Source of the DNA: Pseudopyrenochaeta lycopersici
Lineage: Eukaryota; Ascomycota; Dothideomycetes; Pleosporales; Pseudopyrenochaetaceae
Direction: 5' to 3'
Length of the DNA stretch: 64,000 bases
Assembly: GCA_003313425.1 (NCBI GenBank)
Contig: NHZP01000006.1
Location: forward strand, 372,001-436,000
Below the pieces are notes generated by a model. The model was not told the origin of the DNA. It was given only the letters and a program-made list of their open reading frames with translations, and did no database searches. The position numbers were made by a program, and so were the translations under genes. How positions within the stretch are numbered: position 1 is the first letter of the stretch; every line of letters begins with the position of its first letter. This document shows, piece by piece, positions 49,241-60,500 of this stretch.

Positions 49241-50222
49241 GATGGGTGAAGCTCGAGTGTGTGAAAGTCGTCTCGAGTCAGCTTCAAGGAAATTGTCTGC
49301 TGTTTAGTTGAAGTTCATCACTATTCAATGCCACACATGTCACGTCGTCCGCTAAGCGGCATGGCCCCATTGGGAAAGCCGCCCGATCGCGCATCGTGAG
49401 AGCCAAGTGGATGGTTTGCCTCTCAGGTGACGTGAAAAGATGCTGGTCTCTAATTTGCGCGTTTGGGGATGCTCGCATCGGGGCATTGATGGGACGGCGC
49501 GGGGTTACATTAGATCGACGAGAGGACTACTGTATGCGGTTAATATGCTGCCTTGTTAGGGTTGGCGCCGCTAAACTTCAGTCACTACCCTCGAGGTTTT
49601 CCGCACGCGATGGATTTTTTTGCTCTTGGCCCACAGTTTCTCCGGATCTCTCCACGAATTCATCTCCACGCCCGTTGTCTGATTCCTACAGCTAAGTCTG
49701 TAGGCCTATCACGACTCAAAGTAGGGCCGAGGTGCCTATTTCCCGACTCAAGGAGAGGACCAGCGCTGACTATTGCGTAATGCACCGCTGCCTTCTTGGA
49801 AACGCGTCCGCATACCGGCCTGCTTGAGGAACTGTATCCGCCGTTTAAGACTTCTTCCGTTTGACGTTGAGCTCTTGTGGCATGGTAGAGGCGTGTTTGA
49901 GCCCGCTTAGCCGCTGTATTGTTGCTGTTGTTTGCAACAAGCATCCTTGGCAGGCGGAGTGGCTGCAGCCAATTGATCTCCTCAGGCAAAAAACGGGCAT
50001 CGGAACAGGTTCAACATGGTAGAGTGCCTCGGTGCGAAGTTGTTGCCATCGCGCTGCTTGGTTTGCGGAGAAGCCTGTTTCTCCACTAAGTGTATAAAGT
50101 GACCCGCTGTCCTGGATTCTTCAAGGATCGTCGCGTCTACATAGGTAGTGGAACTCGTTCCCACAATTTTTCTTAGAGCTTGTTTTCTTATCGTGGGTCC
50201 TCTTCGTTCGAATCTTATCATC
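49241..50222. promoter_or_regulatory. Bidirectional promoter of beta-galactosidase and sugar transporter
   Basis: The 982 bp lie between two divergent start codons. A palindrome CCGCTAAGCGG (49349-49359) offers facing CCG/CGG half-sites with a 5-bp spacer, a type bound by Zn2Cys6 dimers. A related CCGCTTAG occurs at 49903-49910. CreA-like SYGGRG cores are at 49499-49504 (GCGGGG) and, on the minus strand, at 49650-49655 and 49664-49669 (GTGGAG). These motifs are short, so their use is an inference. Confidence 0.5.
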
Positions 50223-51909
50223 ATGGCAGAGAAGCAGGATGGCATGGGCGCTATCACGCACCAGATGAGTGCTGTGGATGATAACCTACGCAAGTCAGGC
50301 AATGTCAAGGAGGCGAACGTTGCATCTGTGGCTCTTGGTACGCCCTCCATGACCTCGCGCAAAGTCGATCAATGAACTCGAATATTGAGACTAATCGTGT
50401 GTAGCTGCCGCATTGGAAGCTCAGAAGCCGAAGCTATGGTCTCGAAACATGTTGAAACTTTACGGAATCATGGGTATTGGATATCTCGTCTCGACGCTCA
50501 ATGGATTCGATTCATCTCTCATGGGTTCCATCAATGCCATGAAGGCCTACCAGAACACATTCAAACTCACTGGTGAAGGTTCCTCCACTGGTATCATTTT
50601 CATCATCTACAATCTCGGACAAATCGCCGCATTTCCGTTCTGTGGTTTCTTCGCGGATGGTTACGGTCGTCGCGTTTGTATTTTCGCCGGATGCGCGCTC
50701 GTCCTTGTCGGTACTGCTGTTCAAGCAACTGCTCATGGCACGGGCCAGTTTATGGGTGGCCGTTTTCTACTTGGCTTCGGTGCCTCGATTGCTTCTGCTG
50801 CAGGACCTGCTTATACCGTCGAACTCGCTCATCCCGCGTATCGAGGAACGATGGCCGGAATGTACAACAACTTCTGGTGGGTTGGCAACATTCTTGCAGG
50901 ATGGACAACCTATGGCACCAACCTCCACATGGGTAATACATCCTGGGCCTGGAGAATTCCAACCATCGTGCAGTGCATTATGCCATCCATCGTCATGGCG
51001 CTCATCATGTTTTTCCCCGAGACGCCCCGCTGGCTCCTCGCCAAAGACCGCCGTGAAGAAGCGATCGCTATCATGGCCAAATATCACGGTGACGGCGATG
51101 CGAACTCACCTATTGTGCAACTCCAGCTCCACGAAATCACCGAAGACTTCGCTCAGACTCGTAATGACAACCCGTGGTGGGACTTCCGCGAGCTGGTCAA
51201 CACCAGGGCGGCTCGATACCGATTAGCAATGGTCATTGCGATGGCTTTCTTCGGACAATGGAGCGGCAACAACGTTGTCAGCTACTTCATGCCTGCAATG
51301 GTCCAGAAAGCTGGTATTACGGATCCTAACGAGCAACTCCTCATCAATGCGATCAATCCTATCTTCTCCATGCTTGCAGCCATCTACGGCGCAACACTTC
51401 TAGATCGCCTAGGTCGTCGTAAGATGCTCCTGGGAGGTCTCTGGGGCGGTCTATTCTGCTACATCCTTTTGACCGCCTTCACAGCGACCGCCAAGTCGGA
51501 TAAAAACCTCGCATACGGTACCATTGTCTCCATCTACCTCTTCGGTATCTTTTTCGCCTGGGGTTGGACGCCTCTGCAAACCCTTTACGCCGTCGAGTGT
51601 CTGGAGAACCGCACGCGTGTCAAGGGTTCCGGTCTCAACTTCTTGTTCCTCAATATCGCCATGGTGGTCAACACATACGGTATTTCCATTGGTATTGAGA
51701 AGATTGAGTGGAAGCTATATATTGTGTACATTGTGTGGATCTGTGTCGAGATTGCAGTAATTTTCTTCTTCTTTGTCGAAACGGCAGGCAAAACGCTCGA
51801 GGAGCTCAAGGACATCTTTGAGGCGCCGAATCCGAAGAAGGAAAGTTTGAAGAGGACAAAGGTGGAGATGGATGAGCGAGGCCAGGTTCTTAATGTCCAC
51901 GACGCATAG
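50223..51909 (+). CDS. MFS sugar transporter, lactose-permease-like
   Basis: Two exons, 50223-50337 and 50405-51909, with a 67-nt intron (donor GTACGC, acceptor GTGTAG) give 539 residues. The first exon supplies a short cytosolic N-terminus (MAEKQDGMGAITHQM). Twelve hydrophobic segments are seen with the sugar-porter signatures: DGYGRR after the second segment, GRFLLGFGASIASAAGPAYT, PETPRWLLAKDRREEA before the central loop, DRLGRRKMLLGG, and the final VETAGKTLEELKDIF. The divergent beta-galactosidase gene suggests the substrate is lactose or another beta-galactoside, taken up with protons across the plasma membrane. Sequence alone cannot exclude another sugar. Confidence 0.93.
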
Positions 51910-51933
51910 ATTTTAAGTACATGTCTCTGTTTT

Positions 51934-52114
51934 GGGGGGGGGGGGAGAAATGCACCAAAGTCTTACAAACTTTGGAAAGACAGCCACACTATTCTTAGAT
52001 AGGAAAGACAATTTTAAATCATAATCAACCGAGATTCTACACTTTTCACTTTTGATACCAAAGTTATTTCTCCCATTATTTTCTTATTCTGAAATCTCTT
52101 AGCCCCCCCCCCCC
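51934..52114. repeat. G12 and C12 homopolymer pair downstream of the transporter
   Basis: A run of 12 G (51934-51945) lies 25 bp after the transporter stop, and a run of 12 C (52103-52114) lies 157 bp further on. They are complementary and could pair in RNA or DNA. The C run lies inside the 3' part of a small minus-strand frame. Homopolymer lengths may be miscounted. Confidence 0.6.
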
Positions 52115-52388
52115 AGATCATCCCACGCTTCAAGCGAACACATCCCAACCCGGCACCATCTACCCGGCTAATCTGCCGGCCGTCGTAGTTTTCAACCCAG
52201 ATCTGAGGCCATTCCCATCGCTCAGCCCTACCGTAGACTTTATTCCTTACGAGCACTCCCGGTGTGTCCGTGATGGCGCCCGGCATGCGTTCCCCTGTCT
52301 GTACCTTAGCGCAACAATTGCGTACCGCAGCAACGGGCGCTGGTCCTTCGGAGTGCAGGTGTTTGCCACGTGAGCAGCCCCACTCCAT
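52014..52388 (-). CDS. Hypothetical small protein
   Basis: A genuine ATG at 52388 opens a 124-residue frame. The middle part reads like a compact folded protein (ERMPGAITDTPGVLVRNK, then WEWPQIWVENYDGRQISRVDG and GCVRLKRG), possibly a small beta barrel, but I recognise no family. The last 35 residues run through the C12/G12 homopolymer and look less natural, so the true C-terminus may lie earlier if that run is miscounted. The gene would be convergent with the transporter. Confidence 0.35.
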   Translation of the reverse strand: MEWGCSRGKHLHSEGPAPVAAVRNCCAKVQTGERMPGAITDTPGVLVRNKVYGRAERWEWPQIWVENYDGRQISRVDGAGLGCVRLKRGMIWGGGAKRFQNKKIMGEITLVSKVKSVESRLIMI

Positions 52389-52826
52389 GCACCCTTCCCG
52401 CGGACTTTTATATTCTGGGGTATGCGGCGAAAGGCTGATTGATTTTTTCTTTGTCGGGTTTTACGCTCGGTGCGTTCATAATTCTACTTGCGCTTCGTTT
52501 CACTGTGGGCTTGAGTCGCGATATGTCTTGGCATGGTTATAGGTAGGGCTGAGATTTGGGACATGTTTGAGAAGAGTGTTGGTCGCTCCAAGGCTCATAA
52601 TCAGAGAGACATTACACTTGTTTGAGACTCATTAAGACTTGTAGGGATGTCTCTGACCCGATGCGACCGCTTCTACGTTACACAGAACTGATTTGGAGTG
52701 GTGTATATGTTCAGACGTTGGAAATGCTAGATTTCGATACACTTTGACCAAAACCATATCTAGAATCTCATTTCATTGAAACTTCAACTATTTCGCAACC
52801 AAGCCTACCAATTACCACCAGGCAGA
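52389..52826. other. Intergenic
   Basis: Promoter side of both the small minus-strand frame and the next plus-strand gene. No other feature was seen. Confidence 0.4.
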
Positions 52827-53558
52827 ATGACCGCAGCCCGCCCACGGCCCTCTTCCCTCACCATATACATACCTTCAACCTTCTCATGGCGAGCTCCTCG
52901 CCTTCCAACACCCAGACCGACTACTTACCCGCAGTCAAGCACAACAAAGTTGCGATCAGCTACCATCTCTTCCAATGCTCCGCCTGTGCCACGACTCTCG
53001 TACTGGATTCCTGAAACGCCGTCACCGAGCGCTTCTCCAGTATCGCCACGCAACCCATTCCTATCTCCACCGTCTGCGTTATCATTCAATCCACAAGGGG
53101 TAGAAGCGCTCTTCCCAATGGCATCGCCCTTGCTCCCAGCGTCGCCACTATCAATCTTCGACCACCCTATCTCACCGAAGTTACCGATATTTTTATCGAC
53201 ATGCTCACCAACCTTTCAACCTTCACGCACACCAAGGACTACGAAGACGACCATCCTATCACCAATATCCTCAAATATGCCGTTGTCGCCTCGCTTTCTA
53301 TTTCCACGAACGCCGCCTAGTCTGCCAAAGACCAAGAGGAGCGCGTCTGTCTACGATAGCGGCAAGGGTGTGGCTACGAGGAACGGATCGATCGGAAGTC
53401 TGACGCGTGTGGGAGAGAAGGCGAAAAGAGAGTTCTACGATTTCCTTGCTGTTAAAAAGACGGAGGAACTGGAGATGGAGGAGATTATGGCAAGGAGGCA
53501 CAAGGCGAAATGGTTAGTGAATAGGTGGAAGATCCAGACGCCATGGAAAAATTGGTAG
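52827..53558 (+). CDS. Hypothetical Pro/Ser-rich protein with charged C-terminal helix
   Basis: One exon from the first ATG (52827) encodes 243 residues. The first 170 residues or so are rich in Pro, Ser and Thr with many SP and TP sites (SPSASPVSPRNPFLSPPSA), typical of a disordered, phosphorylated protein. The C-terminal 60 residues are different: REFYDFLAVKKTEELEMEEI, followed by a basic helix RRHKAKWLVNRWKIQTPWK. No named domain is recognised. The contrast between a disordered body and a compact conserved-looking tail suggests an adaptor, but this is only an inference. Confidence 0.6.
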   Translation: MTAARPRPSSLTIYIPSTFSWRAPRLPTPRPTTYPQSSTTKLRSATISSNAPPVPRLSYWIPETPSPSASPVSPRNPFLSPPSALSFNPQGVEALFPMASPLLPASPLSIFDHPISPKLPIFLSTCSPTFQPSRTPRTTKTTILSPISSNMPLSPRFLFPRTPPSLPKTKRSASVYDSGKGVATRNGSIGSLTRVGEKAKREFYDFLAVKKTEELEMEEIMARRHKAKWLVNRWKIQTPWKNW

Positions 53559-56041
53559 ACCACAAGAATACCAGGAGAAGACAAAGGCGAAAACTCTGGT
53601 GAAGCATGTGCACTTCAAGGTTTGATCGCTTCTGCATGTCCATAGATGTTTGTGGCGTGTAGCTAGGCTTGAGCGAAGTCGAATGGTCGAATTGTACGTA
53701 AAGAAGGCTTTCTGCGTGAAGTGTGGCGTTATCGCGTCGCGAGGGATTTTCTACAGATTGTCCGCTGGAAGCCGAAAGGGCTTCTCTACTCTTTGATTCT
53801 GTCTCAAACAAGAACCTGGCCACGGACCAAGGCGCATTGATTACCTTCGACCTTTTTCGTTTGCAGGAGGTTTCGTTGTTTAGTATCAGGCTGCCTCGAG
53901 TGAAGCGATTTGTCGTATTCACGTAGCGATCCGTGACGGTGCTGTCGGTCAGTTTCGGTATGATTTGTCTTTCATGTGCGACCTGATTGGCCGAACGGGT
54001 GAGAGTTCTCGTGACACGACGCCTGGAACAAGGTTGGGAGGTCGGTCACCATGTTAGCGCAAGGCACAACGCAACTAAGACATGTCAGGAATGGAGGAGT
54101 TCACCTTGCTGTGCCCTGCATCTGATGGTGTGTTGTCGAAAACTAGCGTGCCTTGACGGTGGAATAGCATGACCGACGTTTGATATCAACATTAGATAGG
54201 ATGCGCACAGGTGTACGCGAGTGGGTCCACAGCCACAGCGAGACATGCCGATGGAGAGATGCATAGCGGAGTGTGGATCGAAGCACCGTGACGTTTTTGA
54301 CGGTTGCTTATCAGTGGAGCCACACTAAGGAGACGGATGGATGATGGGCAACTTTTGATCTGACAATCTGATGATAAAGGTAAAAAGTCTTCAGGCGCCA
54401 CGGTTTCACCGGCGCGGCCAGAAGATGGTTTACGGTCGCCTATCGCCAGACTGTCGGATCGCGGCACTCTAAAATGGCTACCTCGGCGGCTCAAGAAATT
54501 GGATGGTGGTCAACATGGTCTGGTTCATACACGCGTCCAAGCTCTATCCTCGATCCTTGGCCAGAATCCTGCACTAGGAGCGATCGGGCAGAGCGGCTTG
54601 GCGAATGAAGGAGCCGCGAATAAGCACAAGCCATGTTGGTGATTGGCTGCGATATGCTGACGAGCAACGCAAATCGTAACGGGCAGCTGCGTCTTTTCGC
54701 GGAGTCTGATAAGTGAGCATTGTCTTGGAAGGTCAGCACTGTGGATGTGCGATGGCGATTGCGCCAAGCGCGAAAGACACGAGATGGGCGGGCATCTTTA
54801 TGAAGAGGATTCCACCTTGGAAACAACAAGGCCCCCACGCGCTGATAAGGCTGCTCTGAAGGGGGGTAAGGGTCAAGGAGGGCAGGAGAGGTTGATATTA
54901 GGGCGACTGAATCGAGCGCGGTGATGTGCTGATCGGCTGTGTTAGGATAGATGGGGCAATGTAACGCAAGGCAACGCCGTGTGCAGGCACCCCCGGAGCA
55001 CACCAACTTTGCCGCAATCTTTTCGTTGCTTGGCTATACAGGCCGCATGCATTTACAGTGACCTGCTGCGTACCGAGGCGCCTATAGATGGTTTCGCGAT
55101 GACAGACACGAGACGCCCCCTCGCAGCCACCTGCTCATTCTGTGACAAAGAACGGCGACGCGGACGTGATGGATCGCACCTGCCAAGCGCTATGGCTGTC
55201 GCATGAACTACTCCGGATGCGGAAGGAGGATACGGTAGGCGAAGCAATCGCGAAGCGGCACGTGAGGAGTCTTCTCCAGACTAAGCGTGTCATTCGGCTC
55301 CAATCGCTTGGCTGTATAGGCGTCCAATGAAGATACGCTGCTCGCAAACTAATTTCATGTTGCGCCGGCCGCCGCAGTGTCCCGTCCAACACCCCCAAGC
55401 TACCCATACAGGCAGTTGGTAAGGAAACGGCGTTCGATGGCTCCTTCCGAGGTGTCCCAGCCGATGAAAAGCGGAGCAGCCAAGGTTCTAGAAAGGCTAC
55501 TAGAATGTCGCAGCAGGGCCACTAGTGATTCACTCCCAGTGCGCGCCGGCGTGTCGTTATCAGTTCATGCTGCATTCGGGCCCCATCTCCGTTCCAAATA
55601 CCAGGCTGGCCAACGGGCCCCCCCAAGTCGCATACCAAGCGCTCTCCGCCACTGCGGGGATGCCATGATGGGGAGGTCCAAGATGCGCGGCGCCCGCCAC
55701 CCATGTTCGGCCCTGCTAGTGCGTGCTCGTCCAACGCTTCTTTGACGAGCACTACCCGTGGTCGTTGTGCGGCCAGCCACTCACACGCCGCTCCAGCGTA
55801 TCAGTGTCCACTGCAGGACGCCTGGTGAAGGATGCGCGCCAAGCTCCGCTCGTGTGTGCCCCGTGCTTCAGTGAACGAGGGACAGCTACCCTGTCCGGTC
55901 GCGCCGTAACTCTACTTGGATAAATTGGTCCCCCTCTGCTGATCGCCCTGGATCAATTCGCATTAAAGGACGCTGTTCCCAGGGTAGGCTACCCGATAAT
56001 CTGTTTTCCTTTCTCCAGCAGATCGCTGCCCTCCTCCCACC
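53559..56041. other. 2.5-kb intergenic region upstream of the amino-acid permease
   Basis: No gene was recognised. GATAAG-type sites occur at 54307-54312 (as CTTATC), 54708-54713 and 54844-54849, and a GATAA at 55995-55999 just before the permease start. Such sites are bound by AreA/Gat1-like nitrogen regulators, which commonly control permeases; use here is unproven. Confidence 0.4.
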
Positions 56042-57985
56042 ATGGATAACGAAAAGGTACTCACGGCTGATGAGAAGGCGACCGTTCCACACAACACCGT
56101 CGAGTCGGAGCGCGGACAAGAACACCATGGAGAATGGCGTGAACAGGAGGACTTCATGACCCGCAATGGTCTCAACCTCAAGTCCTTCCAGCGTCGTCCC
56201 AAGGGTGGCCCTCTCGTCGTCCTTGACAAGTCCATGAAGACTCGCCATCTGCACATGATCGCCATCGGTGGTTCTATCGGTGCTGGTTTCTTCGTCGGTT
56301 CGGGCAGTGCCCTCGCACGCGGTGTAAGTCACCATTCGCAACAAATTGCCTCAAAATCTTCATCTAACATTGTTTGCAGGGTCCCGCTTCTCTCTTCATT
56401 GATTTCTCGCTCATGGGTGTCATGATCTTCAACGTCGGTAAGTTCCAAAAGTGCCACAATCTTGGCGTGCGTATGTGGAGCTGACAAGCCTTGCAGTCTA
56501 CGCTCTTGGTGAACTTGCTGTCATGTACCCTGTCTCTGGTGGTTTCTATACGTACTCTACTCGCTTCATTGATCCCTCCTGGGGTTTTGCCATGGGCTGG
56601 AACTACGTCTTCCAATGGGCTATCGTTCTACCTCTTGAGTTGGTCGTTGCTGGTATCACTGTGCAATACTGGGAGGGTGCCAAGGGTATCAGTCTAGGCG
56701 TGTTCATCACCATTTTCTGGCTGTTCATCGTCTTCATCAACGTTTTTGGTACCCTCGGATACGCCGAAGAAGAATTCTGGTCTTCCTGCCTCAAGCTCAG
56801 CGCCGTTGTCATTTTCATGATTATCGCGTTGATCTTGGTCCTAGGTGGAGGTCCTTCCAAGGGAATCTACAGTGAATACTGGGGTGCCCGTACTTGGTAC
56901 GACCCTGGTGCGTTCCAGAACGGCTTCAAGGGTTTCTGCTCTGTATTCGTCACCGCTGCTTTTGCCTTCTCTGGAACTGAGTTGGTCGGTTTGGCCGCTG
57001 CTGAGACCGCCAACCCACTGAAGTCCCTTCCCGGTGCTGTCCGTCAGGTCTTCTGGCGTATCACTTTGTAAGTTCGACCCCGTGATAATATCTTGATCAA
57101 TCACTAACGAATTGCCAGGTTCTACGTACTCGGTCTGTTCTTCGTCGGTCTTCTCGTTAGCTCTACCGATCCGCGCCTTCTCGGTGGATCTGGTGATGCC
57201 AACACATCGCCCTTCGTCATTGCTGGCAAGGATGCTGGCCTCATCGGCTTCGATTCATTCATGAACGTTGTGATTCTTGTATCCGTTGTTTCCATCGGTG
57301 TATCCGGTGTCTACGGTGGATCGCGTACTCTGACTGCTCTCGCTGATCAAGGTTATGCCCCGAAGGTTTTTACCTACATGGATCGCTCCGGACGCCCTCT
57401 CTGGTCCGTTGTCTTCATTCTCGCGTTCGGTCTCCTCGGTTTCATGAACTTGGCTGCTACCGGTGAAGTTGTTTTCAACTGGTTCCTCTCGCTCTCCGGT
57501 CTCGCTGCCCTCTTCACCTGGGGATCCATTTGCTTGGCTCACATCCGTTTCCGCAAGGCTTGGGCCTACCATGGCCATACCCTTGACGAGATCCCATTCC
57601 AGGCTGCTGGTGGTGTTTACGGCTCCTGGCTCGGTATTTTCATCATTTGCGTTGTCCTCATGGCTCAGGTATGTCTTCCATCTATTATTTACTATCTAGC
57701 ACATACTGACTTCAACAGTTCTACACTGCCATCTCACCTCTTGGCCTCGAACCTGGTAAGAAGGTTGGTACTGCTGAAGACTTCTTCATGTCCTACCTCG
57801 CCCTCTTTGTCGTTGGTGCTTTCTGGATTGCTGGATACTTCTGGAAGCGTGAGGGATGGCTCAGGACCGCTCAGATGGACGTTGATACCGGCCGTCGTGA
57901 GCTCGACTGGGACCTTATCAACAAAGAGCGCGAGGAGATGAAGACCTGGCCTGCCTGGAAGCGCCTCGCCGCTCGCATTTTCTAA
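56042..57985 (+). CDS. Amino-acid permease (YAT/APC family)
   Basis: Five exons (56042-56323, 56380-56437, 56497-57067, 57119-57668, 57719-57985) with introns of 56, 59, 51 and 50 nt give 575 residues, normal for fungal amino-acid permeases. All donors are GTAAGT or GTATGT. The cytosolic N-terminus is followed by the diagnostic LKSRH-like block (MKTRHLHMIAIGGSIGAGFF) at the first membrane helix. Further motifs are PVSGGFYTYSTRFIDPSWGF, AFAFSGTELVGLAAAETANP and SGVYGGSRTLTALADQGYAP. About twelve membrane segments are visible. The last exon encodes a soluble tail. It imports amino acids with protons at the plasma membrane; whether it is general or specific cannot be told by reading. Confidence 0.95.
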
Positions 57986-58725
57986 ATGTACTCACGCAAT
58001 GCGTTGCATCGACGTTGCATTTGGGAGGTGTCTTGTTGTGATGAGTGTTTTTGAGATGTAGTCGACGACGTCGATGCTTTATACCGTAGCTTTTATCATG
58101 TGTAATGTATACCATTGCTCAAAGCGCAAATGTGCTTTTTGCCCATATTTTCTCTATCCACAAATTGATGTTTCGTTTCAATCGTTCTACTGCCATCTGT
58201 TATTGTGTTTGGCGGTCGCGTGCCGTGCAACATACAAATGGAAGCCGCGATCGCGGCTTTTGGAGATTGTGGCCGCCACATAACTTTTTTGAATGTTGAA
58301 TATCATGAACGTGCTCCTTCGTACCACATCATTGTTTTCCTATTCGCTCCGTCCTCACCTCACTAAATCACTACTTCAATATTTACATTTGTTCACTGTC
58401 ACCGATCTTACTGCCAGTTTCTCCATTTGCAGGCGCCGGATGACGAGTAGATATGCAAACTTCGGCCATTTCTGGGGCGCATGGAATTAGTACAATACCT
58501 CTATTGATTGGCTGTAATAGATGGGAGCTCGCTTAACCGTATCTCAAAAAAGAGAAACAGCCTTGTCTGGCGGAAAAAAAGGATAGGTAATTCCATAATC
58601 CGGCTTGTATCCTGACCGAACATGGCATGTAGCCCAACTTGTCAGTCTCTGTTTGCAACATCTAATACGTCGATATGTTCGCATGTATCCGCCCTCGATC
58701 TTTCTCCAAGACGTCGACTGACAAT
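57986..58725. other. Convergent intergenic region
   Basis: Shared 3' space of the permease and the epimerase-like pseudogene. No gene was recognised. Confidence 0.45.
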
Positions 58726-59771
58726 TCATCGAAGGAATTTCATCCCCCACCCCATACTGCTTTCAATCGCCTTATCTTGCTCAACAACTGGCTGGTATCC
58801 CACCAATCGCCTCGCCTTATCAATACTCCAATAACAGCCTGTGTCCAAATGATGGATGTCATCTCTCCTCATCTTTGGTTTAATTTTATCAAAGGTAAAA
58901 ATCCAGAACAGCCACTCACTATCATCTTTACCACCCAGAATGGAATCATCTTGACATCTTGTTCTAGTACCGTGCGACCAGCAGCAGCGTAGCACTTGCA
59001 CATGAAGTCGAAGAATGGCATGGAAACTCCGTCAGTGATGAAAAACGCTTGGCCATCTACACCAGGATTGTTTGAGAGCAAAGCCTGGGCGGCGAGAATG
59101 TGAGCTTCTGCTACCGAATTCACGTATGCGAACTCGAAAATTTTCTCGTTTGGTCCAACTTGATTCTTCCACTGGCCCCTTTGTATGCTCTCCACGATCT
59201 GCAGTATGAAGTTCATGTCGCTCTCGCCGTAGATGGATGGGAGTCGCAACGTCGCTGTCCTGAACTTCGGAGAGTTTGCAGCAAGTACAGCAGCGTCGGC
59301 GATACTTTTTGTGCGCGCATAGTGGTTTGGGGCATCAGATGGAGTGTATAGTCTGCACTCGTCTTCGGTGATCTGCGCAAATGGGGAAGGGTGGTAAGCA
59401 GAGTCCGAGGACATGAATATAAAAACTTCGGTTTCTGCACAATTCTTTGCTGCTTCGAGTAGATTTTCCGTCCCTATCACTTCGGTTGCCTCTTAAACGG
59501 ATGCATGGGACCGCGATGGTGGCGAGACGGTATGGAAGACTGTACTCAGTTTTATAGTCTTGAAAAGTGCTTCTATAGAGCTAGGCGAGGTGATGTCGAG
59601 CTCATGGTGTACGACTCTTGAGTCTTCTGGTTGTGTTTCGAGTCTGACATTACGACTAGCGCAAATGATTCTTCTAAAACAATTCTCTGAAAGAAGTTGT
59701 TGAATGATATGCGAGCCCAAAAAGCCGGTACCACCGGTGACGAGCACGGTTCCTAAATTGGCTGTAGACAT
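58726..59771 (-). pseudogene. SDR / sterol-4-alpha-carboxylate 3-dehydrogenase-like gene with stop and frameshift
   Basis: The ATG is at 59771 (MSTANLGTVLVTGGTGFLGSH, a Rossmann GxxGxxG motif). The frame runs to a TAA at 59493-59495 (SHASV, stop, EATEVIGTENLLEAA) and continues in the same frame with MSSDSAYHP, the catalytic YARTK (Tyr-x3-Lys) and YVNSVAEAHILAA. Near 58905-58925 the frame shifts: KMIVSG is followed in another frame by EWLFWIFTFDKIKPKMRRDD and the usual C-terminal WSIDKARRLVGYQPVVEQ. Together the pieces make a full-length extended SDR of about 345 residues, like NAD(P)-dependent 3-beta-hydroxysteroid dehydrogenases. As written it cannot give the complete enzyme. Confidence 0.8.
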
Positions 59772-60500
59772 CTATGGATCGAGGCTATCAAATTATTCGC
59801 ACATATCATCCCAATATGTGGCACATTGAAGATTATATGTCTCCGCAGCGGCATCACAACCTTGCTAGACGTGTGATGACGGGCGCCTAAGCCGAGGCAG
59901 AAAGTGTCTACGATGACAGGGCACGCCAAATCAACTTAAATACAAAATTCTTTACAGATCATGTTCTGCTATACTGGGTACTAAGAGGAGAGAAATCAAC
60001 AACAATGAAGACCGTTGGATTTACTTGTCCCTGCCTCGTTGATGACACTGGAGCTAGAGATGGGTATCCCGACCGTCCACAACGTCCATCTTCCTCCATT
60101 AAGCTCTCTCTCTTACTCCGATTTTTTTGTGAACTGTTAGCTTCGCAGGTAGTGCTGAGTGTCGTTATTTCCTCAGGTTTTGGCAAATAAACATGCAGCT
60201 TCCTAGAGCATCCAGAGAATAGGTAGTCATGCTTCGTGCCTTCGTATTGGCGTTGATGCCTTCCATACATTAGATGGAGCAGGTTGCCCTGGGTCCATAC
60301 TATGCAAAGTGTCCTTCTACCAATCACTATCTTATGTATTCTATTATACTCAGACTACTTTGAGCTCGTGCTCCGCCACCTTCTCCCATCATTAGGCTCA
60401 TACTATCAATCACACTCCACACAATTCCAATTCCCAGCACATTCTTATAGTGTCCTTCGTTGATAGAAGCTTACTTCCTACAATCGTTCGGCATTCCAGC
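59772..60500. other. Divergent intergenic region
   Basis: Between the SDR pseudogene and the AIG2-like gene. Short frames only; no feature was recognised. Confidence 0.4.

Noticed and set aside
50148..50222. Upstream in-frame start extending the sugar transporter N-terminus
   Set aside because: The extra residues are hydrophobic and unlike the family. The ATG at 50223 gives a normal cytosolic N-terminus and length.
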